A stretch of DNA of 5,104 nucleotides from Deltaproteobacteria bacterium (GCA_019307165.1 JAFDKD010000288.1:1-5104); one strand, 5' to 3'; numbered from the stretch's first letter, positions 1 through 4,556 are shown. Notes: a model not told the origin generated them from the letters alone. Translations and numbers: made by a program.

Positions 1-12
1 GCGGCGGACAGG

Positions 13-91
13 TCCCCCTTTGCAAAGGGGGATTTAGGGGGATTTGCCAACGGTATTAAATCCCCCCCGGCCCCCCTTTACAAAGGGGGGA
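13..91. repeat. Nested G/C-tract inverted-repeat element
   Basis: A compound palindrome. Positions 13-32 form a perfect 20-nt palindrome (C5-TTT-GC-AAA-G5 flanked by T and A). Positions 71-90 form a second hairpin (C6-TTT, AC centre, AAA-G6). GGGGGATTT at 37-45 pairs with AAATCCCCC at 58-66. Taken together, 13-45 and 58-91 are imperfect inverted copies of each other around a 12-nt core (46-57), so a single strand could fold into a three-stem cloverleaf. It codes for nothing visible. Similar C-tract/TTTGCAAA/G-tract elements are recurrent in intergenic DNA of Desulfobacterota and some other phyla (general knowledge, not searched here). No target-site duplication could be recognised. It lies downstream of the minus-strand NTF2-like gene, where it could act as an mRNA 3' structure, but no T-tract marks it as a rho-independent terminator. 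Confidence 0.8.
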
Positions 92-101
92 GCGTGCAAA
101 G

Positions 102-129
102 CAACCCGCAACCCTGAACCTTGAACCCT
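102..129. repeat. Four-unit degenerate heptanucleotide tandem repeat
   Basis: Four consecutive 7-nt units read CAACCCG, CAACCCT, GAACCTT and GAACCCT. The unit phase is exact, with no insertions. The array sits between the G/C-tract hairpin element and the 3' end of the minus-strand NTF2-like gene, whose stop is about 48 nt away. No coding role is apparent. It may be remnant repetitive DNA belonging to the same intergenic element. Confidence 0.6.
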
Positions 130-177
130 ACGAAGTTACACAAGAGTCATCAGGTATCGGATCGATCGGCAAACGCC

Positions 178-603
178 TCACGGTTTTTCCGGCGTGAGTG
201 TCACCCTTTTACCGTCGATCTCGATTGTGGTCTTGGCATAGGTCAGCTTTTGGATAATTTTTCCGTCCTGAAAATGCATGACATCCACGCCCCGCCTCAC
301 CTCGGGCTTTCCCTCGTACCCCTTTTCCATGGACGGCCAGTCCAGGCGCCATTGAAAGAGCACCTTCCCGCCCTCCGGGTCGACAAAGGTGTCTTCCTCC
401 GTGAATTTGAATCCACCGTTATTGGCAAACCACGGTCCCCAGGCCTTTCGCAGGTTGTCTTTTCCTTTGGCCCGGCCGCCGGTCCAGTTGTCGAAAAGAA
501 CATCGTCGTGAAATAGCGCCATGACCCCATCCAGGTCGTATTCGTCCCAGGCCCGGTTCCATCGGGTCAGCGCATCAATTATCTCGCTTTTTGATAGTGT
601 CAT
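178..603 (-). CDS. NTF2/SnoaL-like family protein
   Basis: A 141-residue protein, the usual size of a single-domain cone-shaped NTF2/SnoaL-like fold. An N-terminal helical part (about residues 5-32) includes ALTRWNRAWDEYDLDGVMALFHDDV, a typical opening for this superfamily: an aromatic-rich helix, then a turn and FHDDV. It continues with the FDNWTGGRAKGKDNLR segment (37-52) and beta strands ending in MHFQDGKIIQKLTYAKTTIEI (109-129). No signal peptide or membrane segment is visible, so it should be cytosolic. The start is supported by GGAGG 5 nt upstream (609-613). Family members include polyketide cyclases, ketosteroid isomerase-like enzymes and many ligand-binding proteins; the sequence does not tell which, so no reaction is assigned. 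It lies 68 nt downstream of sir2 on the same strand and may share its transcript. Confidence 0.85.
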   Translation of the reverse strand: MTLSKSEIIDALTRWNRAWDEYDLDGVMALFHDDVLFDNWTGGRAKGKDNLRKAWGPWFANNGGFKFTEEDTFVDPEGGKVLFQWRLDWPSMEKGYEGKPEVRRGVDVMHFQDGKIIQKLTYAKTTIEIDGKRVTLTPEKP

Positions 604-608
604 CGCTT

Positions 609-613
609 CCTCC
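609..613 (-). promoter_or_regulatory. Shine-Dalgarno site of the NTF2-like gene
   Basis: GGAGG on the minus strand, 5 nt before the ATG at 603. It fixes the start of the NTF2-like gene and shows independent translation initiation after the sir2 stop. Confidence 0.75.
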
Positions 614-671
614 GTGATTTTGAAGTGAACGAAAAATCCCGGCCCGGAGGTCCTGGATCCTTACGTGTCCG

Positions 672-1430
672 CTAATTTATCTCGTTTACCGCTTTCACAA
701 TCATCGGGAGCACCTCTCCCGCCTTCTCCCTTATAAGCACGTCGCATCGGTTATCCAAAGGGGTCTCCGACAGGTTGACGACGGCCATGAACGCGCCGTT
801 TTCCATCGCATGAAAGGGCAGGCCGGCGGCAGGCTGCACCAGCAGGGTGGAGCCCACAACCATGAAGAAATCGCAGTTCTTGGAAAGTCCGATGGCCCTT
901 TCCAGGGCCTCCACAGGCATGGACTGGCCGAATGAAATGGTGTCGGGTTTCAGATATCCGCCGCACGCGCACTCCGGGGCCTCTTCCCCCGCTGCCACGC
1001 GTTTTTGCGCATCATGGATGGAGCCGGTTTTTCCGCAGCTCATGCAGCGCACCCGCCGGGTGTTGCCGTGTAGTTCAATGATCCGATCGTCCGGAAGTCC
1101 CGATTCCTGATGGAGGCCGTCCACGTTCTGCGTGATCACCGTGTGGATCCGTCCCTTTTTGCAGAGTTCGGTTACGGCCAGGTGGGCAGGATTGGGTTTT
1201 GCCTTTAGAAGTTCGGGATAGAACGCGGCCTTGCGGCGCCAGTATTCGGCCCGGGCCTCTTTGGAGGACATGAATTCGTCGAAATAGATGGGGCGATAGC
1301 GATCCCAGAGGCCTCCCTTACTGCGGTAATCGGGAATGCCGCTTTCCGTGGATATGCCCGCCCCGGTGAAGATCACGGCCTTTTCCGCATTCAGGAGTTT
1401 GCGCGCGATCGAAGAGATGTTTTCATTCAT
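672..1430 (-). CDS. Sir2-family NAD-dependent protein deacylase
   Basis: A 252-residue sirtuin, normal for a bacterial single-domain Sir2. It would remove acyl groups from lysines of cytosolic proteins, using NAD and producing nicotinamide and O-acyl-ADP-ribose. Visible motifs are the NAD-binding GAGISTESGIPDYRS (residues 23-37), TQNVDGLH (100-107), catalytic His121 in ELHGN, a four-cysteine zinc site (C129, C132, C154, C156) and the GSTLLVQPAAGLP segment near the cofactor. The Tyr-x-x-Arg pair that marks desuccinylase/demalonylase sirtuins such as CobB and SIRT5 is not obvious: the region reads FYPELL. A deacetylase or another acyl preference is therefore more likely, but this is inference. 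The same frame is open 40 codons further upstream, but that stretch has no family similarity, so the ATG at 1430 is preferred. No strong Shine-Dalgarno lies directly before it; a good one lies about 33 nt upstream, before a tiny ORF. The gene is named by family only. Confidence 0.95.
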   Translation of the reverse strand: MNENISSIARKLLNAEKAVIFTGAGISTESGIPDYRSKGGLWDRYRPIYFDEFMSSKEARAEYWRRKAAFYPELLKAKPNPAHLAVTELCKKGRIHTVITQNVDGLHQESGLPDDRIIELHGNTRRVRCMSCGKTGSIHDAQKRVAAGEEAPECACGGYLKPDTISFGQSMPVEALERAIGLSKNCDFFMVVGSTLLVQPAAGLPFHAMENGAFMAVVNLSETPLDNRCDVLIREKAGEVLPMIVKAVNEIN

Positions 1431-1462
1431 GATCCAAAATTTTCCGACGGAGAATGTGTCAT
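1427..1462 (-). CDS. Possible 11-codon leader ORF before sir2
   Basis: On the minus strand an ATG at 1462 opens a frame encoding MTHSPSENFGS and ends at a TGA (1429-1427) that overlaps the sir2 ATG in an ATGA arrangement. AAAGGAG (1466-1472) lies just upstream, although the 3-nt gap from AGGAG to the ATG is short. The sir2 start itself has only weak ribosome-binding sequence, so coupled translation from this leader would explain how sir2 is initiated. Against this, TATAAA at 1470-1475 could be a -10 box; transcription would then start at about 1463 and the AGGAG would not be in the mRNA. The peptide is too short to judge by composition. Confidence 0.3.
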   Translation of the reverse strand: MTHSPSENFGS

Positions 1463-1469
1463 GCTCTCC

Positions 1470-1498
1470 TTTATATCGGATGCGTGGTGGGAATGCAA
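1470..1498 (-). promoter_or_regulatory. Candidate sigma-70-type promoter of sir2
   Basis: On the minus strand TTGCAT (1498-1493) is followed after 17 nt by TATAAA (1475-1470). The -10 is close to consensus; the -35 matches only in TTG. The predicted transcript would begin at about 1463, giving a short leader before sir2. A better -35 hexamer, TTGACA, lies at 1550-1545 but has no good -10 at the right distance. Weak evidence. Confidence 0.3.
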
Positions 1499-1540
1499 AC
1501 ACCCTCAAAAAACATTTTCCGGACATGCACGGAGGTGTGG

Positions 1541-1645
1541 ATGATGTCAAGCTTCATAGAAAAGGTGGGTTTTGTCAGGGGAAACAGGGCGGTTTGCAAT
1601 AATGATTCGAATACGCCCCGTTCTTGTTTGAGGGAGCGGCTTTAG
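1541..1645 (+). CDS. Candidate 34-residue small ORF (unsupported by homology)
   Basis: A plus-strand frame begins MMSSFIEKVG, runs 34 codons and stops at TAG inside the REP-like hairpin. GGAGG (1531-1535) lies 5 nt before the first ATG, a good ribosome-binding arrangement. The product is soluble-looking, has two cysteines and is rich in Arg, Asn and Ser. I recognise no family. It would be the only plus-strand gene between sir2 and the phosphatase. Ending inside a repeat element argues against a conserved gene. Reported as a weak candidate only. Confidence 0.15.
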   Translation: MMSSFIEKVGFVRGNRAVCNNDSNTPRSCLRERL

Positions 1646-1655
1646 CCGGAATCCC
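1632..1655. repeat. REP-like hairpin
   Basis: A compact two-part stem: GGGA (1632-1635) pairs with TCCC (1652-1655), and CGGCT (1637-1641) pairs with AGCCG (1644-1648) around a TT loop. GCGGCTTTAGCCG-type palindromes are typical of REP-like intergenic repeats. No T-run follows on either strand, so it is not a classical rho-independent terminator. It lies about 40 nt downstream of the phosphatase stop. Confidence 0.55.
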
Positions 1656-1662
1656 TGCGCGT

Positions 1663-1683
1663 TGTGCCCTATGCCCTGTGCCG
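1663..1683. repeat. Three-unit degenerate heptanucleotide repeat
   Basis: Three in-phase 7-nt units, TGTGCCC, TATGCCC and TGTGCCG, sit 12 nt downstream of the phosphatase stop on the minus strand and directly beside the REP-like hairpin. Short, so chance cannot be excluded, but it mirrors the heptad repeat at 102-129. Confidence 0.4.
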
Positions 1684-1695
1684 TCCTCCCATTCC

Positions 1696-2244
1696 TTATC
1701 GCACGTCGGTTACGGCCTCCCCTCCCCTTTCGATTAAGGCCAGGGTGCTGCCGTCCGTCTCCACGATACTGATGGAAGCGTTGTTGGGCCAGAAATGCAT
1801 CACGCGGTCATCATCGACAGCCGCGCCCAGGGCCGCGTTGATGGCAACAAAGTGGCTGAAAACCACGGTGTCGCGTTCGAGCGCCAAAACCGCGTCGATC
1901 ACACCCCGACGCCACGCGGCCAGGTCCCCATCCAGGTCGGCCCAGCGTTTTTTGACCGTCTGTTCCAGCCAGGCCATTCGGGTATCCATGACCTCCTCCG
2001 GCGTGGGGATCTCCGTAAGGCGCCTTTCGATGCGCGGTTTTACACCCCAACTATTCACCAAAGGCTCGGCCGTCTCCCGCGCCCTCATGAGCGGACTGCT
2101 GACGATGTCCAGCGGGCCCAAGGGCGCCAGAGCCTCCTCCGCTTCACGAGCCTGGGTCCGCCCCAGTTCGCTCAGCCCCGGGTCCAATTCGTCGGCCCAT
2201 CGCGCAGCCGCCTCACCATGCCGTACCAAGTAAATTCGTGCCAT
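1696..2244 (-). CDS. Histidine phosphatase family protein (SixA-like)
   Basis: A 182-residue protein of the phosphoglycerate-mutase/histidine phosphatase superfamily. The signature VRHGEA is at residues 7-12, with His9 the predicted phospho-acceptor. LSELGRTQA (24-32) follows, as in SixA and related short phosphatases. MRARETAEPL (53-62) carries the second phosphate-binding arginine, Glu78 is the probable acid/base region, and FSHFVAINA (129-137) places the second catalytic histidine at 131. All core catalytic positions are present. There is no signal peptide, so it should be cytosolic. The substrate cannot be read: members dephosphorylate phosphohistidine proteins, sugar phosphates or nucleotides. 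The length fits SixA-like enzymes rather than full cofactor-dependent mutases (about 250 residues). The start has a weak GAGAAG ribosome-binding sequence 4 nt upstream and a plausible promoter at 2278-2306. It is divergent from osmC and 265 nt upstream of sir2, so probably not tightly coupled to sir2. Confidence 0.92.
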   Translation of the reverse strand: MARIYLVRHGEAAARWADELDPGLSELGRTQAREAEEALAPLGPLDIVSSPLMRARETAEPLVNSWGVKPRIERRLTEIPTPEEVMDTRMAWLEQTVKKRWADLDGDLAAWRRGVIDAVLALERDTVVFSHFVAINAALGAAVDDDRVMHFWPNNASISIVETDGSTLALIERGGEAVTDVR

Positions 2245-2277
2245 GTCGCTTCTCGATCCCCCACAATTTTTTTTCGT

Positions 2278-2306
2278 ATGATAACAGCTGCTATTGAAAT
2301 ATTCAA
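2278..2306 (-). promoter_or_regulatory. Candidate sigma-70-type promoter of the phosphatase gene
   Basis: On the minus strand TTGAAT (2306-2301) is followed after exactly 17 nt by TATCAT (2283-2278). Transcription would start about 8 nt further on, leaving a leader of roughly 25-30 nt before the ATG at 2244. A 6-3-6 palindrome, ATTGAA-ATA-TTCAAT (2293-2307), overlies the -35 hexamer and could be an operator. Based on hexamer match and spacing only. Confidence 0.45.
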
Positions 2307-2429
2307 TTCCCGCCTTCCGCTGAAAATTCCCGTCTATTGCCTGTCTGAAGCCCTTTTCCCTCGCCGATCTTCAATAAATATGAGTTTTGTGTTTAATTTT
2401 TCCCGAACCGAAAGCACGTATTTCTACTC

Positions 2430-2486
2430 AGGCCGTATCCATCAATCTGCGTAAGTTAAATGAAAAATTGATTTGTTATACGGCCT
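2430..2486. repeat. Long-loop inverted repeat upstream of osmC
   Basis: AGGCCGTAT (2430-2438) and ATACGGCCT (2478-2486) are perfect 9-nt inverted arms. Inside them ATCAAT (2441-2446) pairs with ATTGAT (2467-2472), and another ATTGAT lies just outside the right arm (2487-2492, as part of TATTGATGAT). The RNA or DNA could fold into a two-segment stem with a 20-nt loop and small internal bulges. There is no T-tract, so it is not a standard terminator. It lies about 155 nt upstream of the osmC start; the function is unknown, with an operator pair or a leader structure as possibilities. Confidence 0.55.
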
Positions 2487-2629
2487 ATTGATGATAACAT
2501 GCACAATAATTTCATGGCGCGCAGAGATACACGGGTGACAGAGACATCCTGATCTAAACTTCTAAACTGATGAAGAGAATGCGCGAAAACAAGGCTCAGC
2601 CGATTCAGGGGCTCTTAGTAAGGGCGGAG

Positions 2630-2634
2630 AGGAG
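2630..2634 (+). promoter_or_regulatory. Shine-Dalgarno site of the osmC-family gene
   Basis: AGGAG 8 nt before the ATG at 2643. This supports that start over the out-of-frame ATG at 2636, which would be too close to the site. Confidence 0.8.
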
Positions 2635-2642
2635 AATGATTC

Positions 2643-3041
2643 ATGAAAAAGTTTGTACTCGATGTCGGTTTTCCCGGTGGCAAAAAAGTTGACGCAAAAG
2701 GCGGACCGTACCATATTGAAACGGATCAGGCGGTCGCCGCCGGGGGAGAGGCATCCGCCCCCGAACCCTTTGTTCTATTTCTGGGTTCTATTGCCACCTG
2801 TGCCGGCATCTATGCGCTCGATTTCTGTAATGCCCGTAAAATCGATATCGACGGCATGTCGCTCAGCATGACGTGCGAATGGAATGAAGAGAATAAACGA
2901 TACGATAAATTCGCCATCGACCTTAAATTGCCCGCCGGCTTTCCCGACAAATACACCAACGCCATCATCAGGGCCATGGATCTCTGCGGGGTCAAGAAAC
3001 ACATCATCGATCCCCCGGCGTTTGAGGTAACCGCCTCCTGA
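2643..3041 (+). CDS. OsmC family protein
   Basis: A 132-residue OsmC/Ohr-fold protein. The family hallmark is APEPFVLFLGSIATCAG (residues 39-55), with Glu41 and Cys53 at the positions of the conserved Glu and the first (peroxidatic) Cys. The second conserved cysteine is Cys115 in MDLCGVKKH. Two further cysteines, C62 and C78, are present. OsmC proteins are cytosolic dimers; the best-known members reduce organic hydroperoxides through the Cys pair. This one resembles the branch that reads GGPYHIETDQ near the N-terminus, and I see no clear equivalent of the N-terminal active-site Arg of Ohr. Peroxidase activity is plausible but not assured. One base separates its stop from the downstream flavoenzyme, so the two are surely co-transcribed and probably translationally coupled. 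Confidence 0.93.
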   Translation: MKKFVLDVGFPGGKKVDAKGGPYHIETDQAVAAGGEASAPEPFVLFLGSIATCAGIYALDFCNARKIDIDGMSLSMTCEWNEENKRYDKFAIDLKLPAGFPDKYTNAIIRAMDLCGVKKHIIDPPAFEVTAS

Positions 3042-3042
3042 T

Positions 3043-3993
3043 ATGGAAACACGTATCACGCAACTTCTCGGTATTCGATATCCCATCCTCCAAGGCGCCA
3101 TGGCCTGGATCACCGGCTGGGAGATCGCCTCGGCCGTCTCCAACGCAGGCGGTCTGGGAACCATCGCTTCCGCCACAATGGAACCGGATCAACTGGTCGA
3201 TGGGATACGGCGGACCAGGGCATCGACCCATGCGCCTTTTGCGGTAAACATCCCCATTCGGCTCCCCTCGTCTGAAGCGGCCGTAGAGGTGGCCATCGCC
3301 GAAAAGGTCCCCATCGTGGTCCTGGCGGCGGGCGATCCCATGACGTATGCCGCCAAGTTGCGCCGAGCAGGGATTCTGGTGCTCCAGGTGCTGTTTTCCT
3401 TGGAAATGGCCGACCGCAGCAGGGAGGCGGGCGTGGATGCCGTCATCGCCATGGGCGTGGAGGCGGGAGGCAACCTGGGTCCCGATGAACTCTCGACCCT
3501 GGTGCTTGTGCCCCAGGTGGTCCGGAGGACAGGCTTGCCCGTGGTTGCCGCCGGCGGCATCTGCGACGCCCAAGGGTTCGTGGCCGCCCTGGCACTTGGG
3601 GCCGAGGGCATACAGATGGGCACGCGGATCCTTGCCACCCGGGAGTGCACGGTCCACCCGAACTATCAGGACGCCCTGATAAGGGCCGGTGATGTGGATA
3701 CCACCGTAACGGGGAGGAGCACGGGCCTTGAATTCAGGGTCATGAAAAACGGTCTTGCCAAGAAGATCCTGACGATGGAAAAGGACGGCCGAAGCCGCGA
3801 AGACATCGATGCCCTGGCCATCGGCGGCCTTCGCAAGGCGGCCGTGGATGGCGACGTAGACATGGGCTCGGTGATGATGGGCCAGGTCTCGGGGATGATC
3901 TCGGATGTTGTCCCCGTGGCCGAACTGTTTGACAAGATCATGCGGGATTCGTCGGCCAGGCTTCGGGAAATGGTCAAATACGTCGAACCCTGA
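3043..3993 (+). CDS. FabK/nitronate monooxygenase-like flavin oxidoreductase
   Basis: A 316-residue FMN-dependent TIM-barrel enzyme of the 2-nitropropane dioxygenase/FabK group, full length. Motifs in order: YPILQGAMAWIT (13-24), SNAGGLGTIAS (33-43), FAVNI (66-70), VEAGGNLGPDEL (139-150), VVAAGGICDAQGFVAALALGAEGIQMGTR (from 167; phosphate-binding loop), TGRSTG (223-228) and the C-terminal GDVDMGSVMMGQVSG (270-284), which favours FabK-like over short nitronate monooxygenases. The family motif EAGGH is changed to EAGGN: residue 144 is Asn (codon AAC at 3472-3474), where S. pneumoniae FabK has His144 and nitronate monooxygenases have the catalytic base. It may therefore not be a true enoyl-ACP reductase or nitronate oxidase. 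No good Shine-Dalgarno stands before the ATG; initiation probably depends on ribosomes ending osmC. No neighbouring fatty-acid genes are visible. Confidence 0.9.
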   Translation: METRITQLLGIRYPILQGAMAWITGWEIASAVSNAGGLGTIASATMEPDQLVDGIRRTRASTHAPFAVNIPIRLPSSEAAVEVAIAEKVPIVVLAAGDPMTYAAKLRRAGILVLQVLFSLEMADRSREAGVDAVIAMGVEAGGNLGPDELSTLVLVPQVVRRTGLPVVAAGGICDAQGFVAALALGAEGIQMGTRILATRECTVHPNYQDALIRAGDVDTTVTGRSTGLEFRVMKNGLAKKILTMEKDGRSREDIDALAIGGLRKAAVDGDVDMGSVMMGQVSGMISDVVPVAELFDKIMRDSSARLREMVKYVEP

Positions 3994-4025
3994 GTAAAGA
4001 TCCGGACCCATAGGACCAGGGTTCG
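3984..4025. repeat. 9-bp inverted repeat across the flavoenzyme stop
   Basis: CGAACCCTG (3984-3992) and CAGGGTTCG (4017-4025) are perfect inverted arms with a 24-nt loop. The left arm includes the last two codons and part of the stop of the flavoenzyme gene. It lies in the 48-nt gap between convergent genes, where a transcription end would be expected on both strands. Neither side has a T-run, so at best it is an atypical terminator or an mRNA 3' stabiliser. Confidence 0.45.
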
Positions 4026-4041
4026 CAAATGGAATTAAGGA

Positions 4042-4296
4042 TCAGTAGTGGTATCGCAATTGTGCGATATGAATTGCCTTTTCAGAAACCTTGTAAATAA
4101 ATCGGTGTTCGTCGGTTATCCGCCTGGACCAATAACCTGAAAGGGCATGTTTTAGCGGCTCAGGTTTGCCCATACCTTCAAATGGATTGCGCTGGGCCTC
4201 TTTAATAAGCGTATTGATACGGCGTAGAATTTTATTATCGGTTTTTTGCCAAAAGAGATAGTCATCCCAGGCATGGTTGGAGAAGATGAGCTTCAC
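4042..4296 (-). CDS. yoeB: YoeB family toxin (ribosome-dependent mRNA endonuclease)
   Basis: An 84-residue protein of exactly the E. coli YoeB length. YoeB binds the ribosomal A site and cleaves mRNA, stopping translation, unless held by YefM. The residues established for catalysis are all present at the same numbers: Glu46 in GKPEPLKH, Arg65 in DEHRF, and the C-terminal His83-Tyr84 of RYHY. LSGYWSRRI (52-60) is the family core. It starts at GTG (4296-4294), which overlaps the antitoxin TGA in a GTGA junction. AAGGAG (4305-4310), inside the antitoxin 3' end, lies 8 nt before this start. The toxin should be functional. The GTG start may keep toxin output below antitoxin output. It faces the flavoenzyme gene convergently, with a 48-nt gap. 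Confidence 0.96.
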   Translation of the reverse strand: MKLIFSNHAWDDYLFWQKTDNKILRRINTLIKEAQRNPFEGMGKPEPLKHALSGYWSRRITDEHRFIYKVSEKAIHIAQLRYHY

Positions 4297-4544
4297 TCTA
4301 AAAGCTCCTTTTCAGTCCCCTTGCTGTTTTCAAGTTGAGCGATAGATTCAATTAATCGTCTCGTGTTTTTCGGTGATCGCAAAAGGTAAGCCGTTTCCTC
4401 AAGGGCTTCGTAATCATCAAGAGACATAATGACCACCGAATTCGACGATTTACGTGTTACAATCACGGGCGCATGATCTTCACATACTTTTTCCATTGTT
4501 TTTGCAAGATTTTGCCTTGCCGCGGTATAGGACATCGCTTTCAT
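4293..4544 (-). CDS. yefM: YefM family antitoxin and autorepressor
   Basis: An 83-residue protein, the same length as E. coli YefM. It neutralises YoeB and, with it, represses its own operon. The N-terminal Phd/YefM DNA-binding domain reads MSYTAARQNL (4-13) and VIVTRKSSNSVVIMSLDDYEAL (from 27). Arg10 and Arg31 match the arginines needed for operator binding in E. coli. LEETAYLLRSPKNTRRL (48-64) and the tail ending GTEKELLE are the toxin-binding part. The frame is open 10 codons further upstream, but AGGAGG stands 6 nt before the ATG at 4544, and the extra codons would run through the operator, so 4544 is the start. It is the first gene of the operon and overlaps the toxin by 4 nt. Its base composition is visibly more AT-rich than the flanking metabolic genes, which fits a mobile TA module. 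Confidence 0.96.
   Translation of the reverse strand: MKAMSYTAARQNLAKTMEKVCEDHAPVIVTRKSSNSVVIMSLDDYEALEETAYLLRSPKNTRRLIESIAQLENSKGTEKELLE
4305..4310 (-). promoter_or_regulatory. Shine-Dalgarno site of yoeB inside yefM
   Basis: AAGGAG on the minus strand, 8 nt before the GTG of yoeB, formed by the Lys-Glu codons near the antitoxin C-terminus. It supports the GTG start and separate initiation of the toxin. Confidence 0.7.
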
Positions 4545-4550
4545 TGGACA

Positions 4551-4556
4551 CCTCCT
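4551..4556 (-). promoter_or_regulatory. Shine-Dalgarno site of yefM
   Basis: A full AGGAGG 6 nt before the yefM ATG. It settles the start at 4544 and shares three bases with the first operator palindrome. Confidence 0.85.

Larger units (their letters stand above)
2245..2642. other. 398-nt divergent intergenic region, AT-richer than flanks
   Basis: The region separates the minus-strand phosphatase gene from the plus-strand osmC unit. It contains a candidate phosphatase promoter (2278-2306) with an overlapping palindrome, a long-loop inverted repeat (2430-2486), a direct repeat of TCTAAACT (2553-2560 and 2561-2568), and the osmC Shine-Dalgarno (2630-2634). For osmC I see only a weak promoter candidate, TTGTTA (2473-2478), 16 nt, TAACAT (2495-2500). 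Short frames such as the one from the ATG at 2499 lack ribosome-binding sites, and nothing looks like a protein-coding remnant. Confidence 0.6.

Noticed and set aside
13..91. Possible CRISPR array or rho-independent terminator
   Set aside because: The repeats are inverted and unequal with no spacer series, and no T-tract follows the hairpins.
1431..1550. 40-codon N-terminal extension of the Sir2 frame
   Set aside because: The extension has no sirtuin similarity, and the family N-terminus fits the Met at 1430.
1795..2454. 219-codon plus-strand frame over the phosphatase gene and intergenic region
   Set aside because: Antisense to the histidine phosphatase for most of its length, with no domain and no convincing ribosome-binding site.
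2499..2552. 17-codon ORF (starting MHNNFMARRD) upstream of osmC
   Set aside because: No ribosome-binding sequence precedes it, and it does not adjoin a start codon.
2553..2568. Direct repeat of TCTAAACT in the osmC leader as an operator
   Set aside because: Only two 8-nt copies in AT-rich DNA with no link to a promoter; noted, but too weak for a regulatory call.
2570..2690. Plus-strand ORF running out of frame into osmC
   Set aside because: It starts without a Shine-Dalgarno and ends inside osmC, which has its own strong start signals.
3004..4011. Long open frame of 335 codons on the minus strand
   Set aside because: It lies antisense to the well-supported flavoenzyme, has a low-complexity His/Gly/Pro-rich product and no recognisable domain. 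Such frames are common opposite GC-rich genes.
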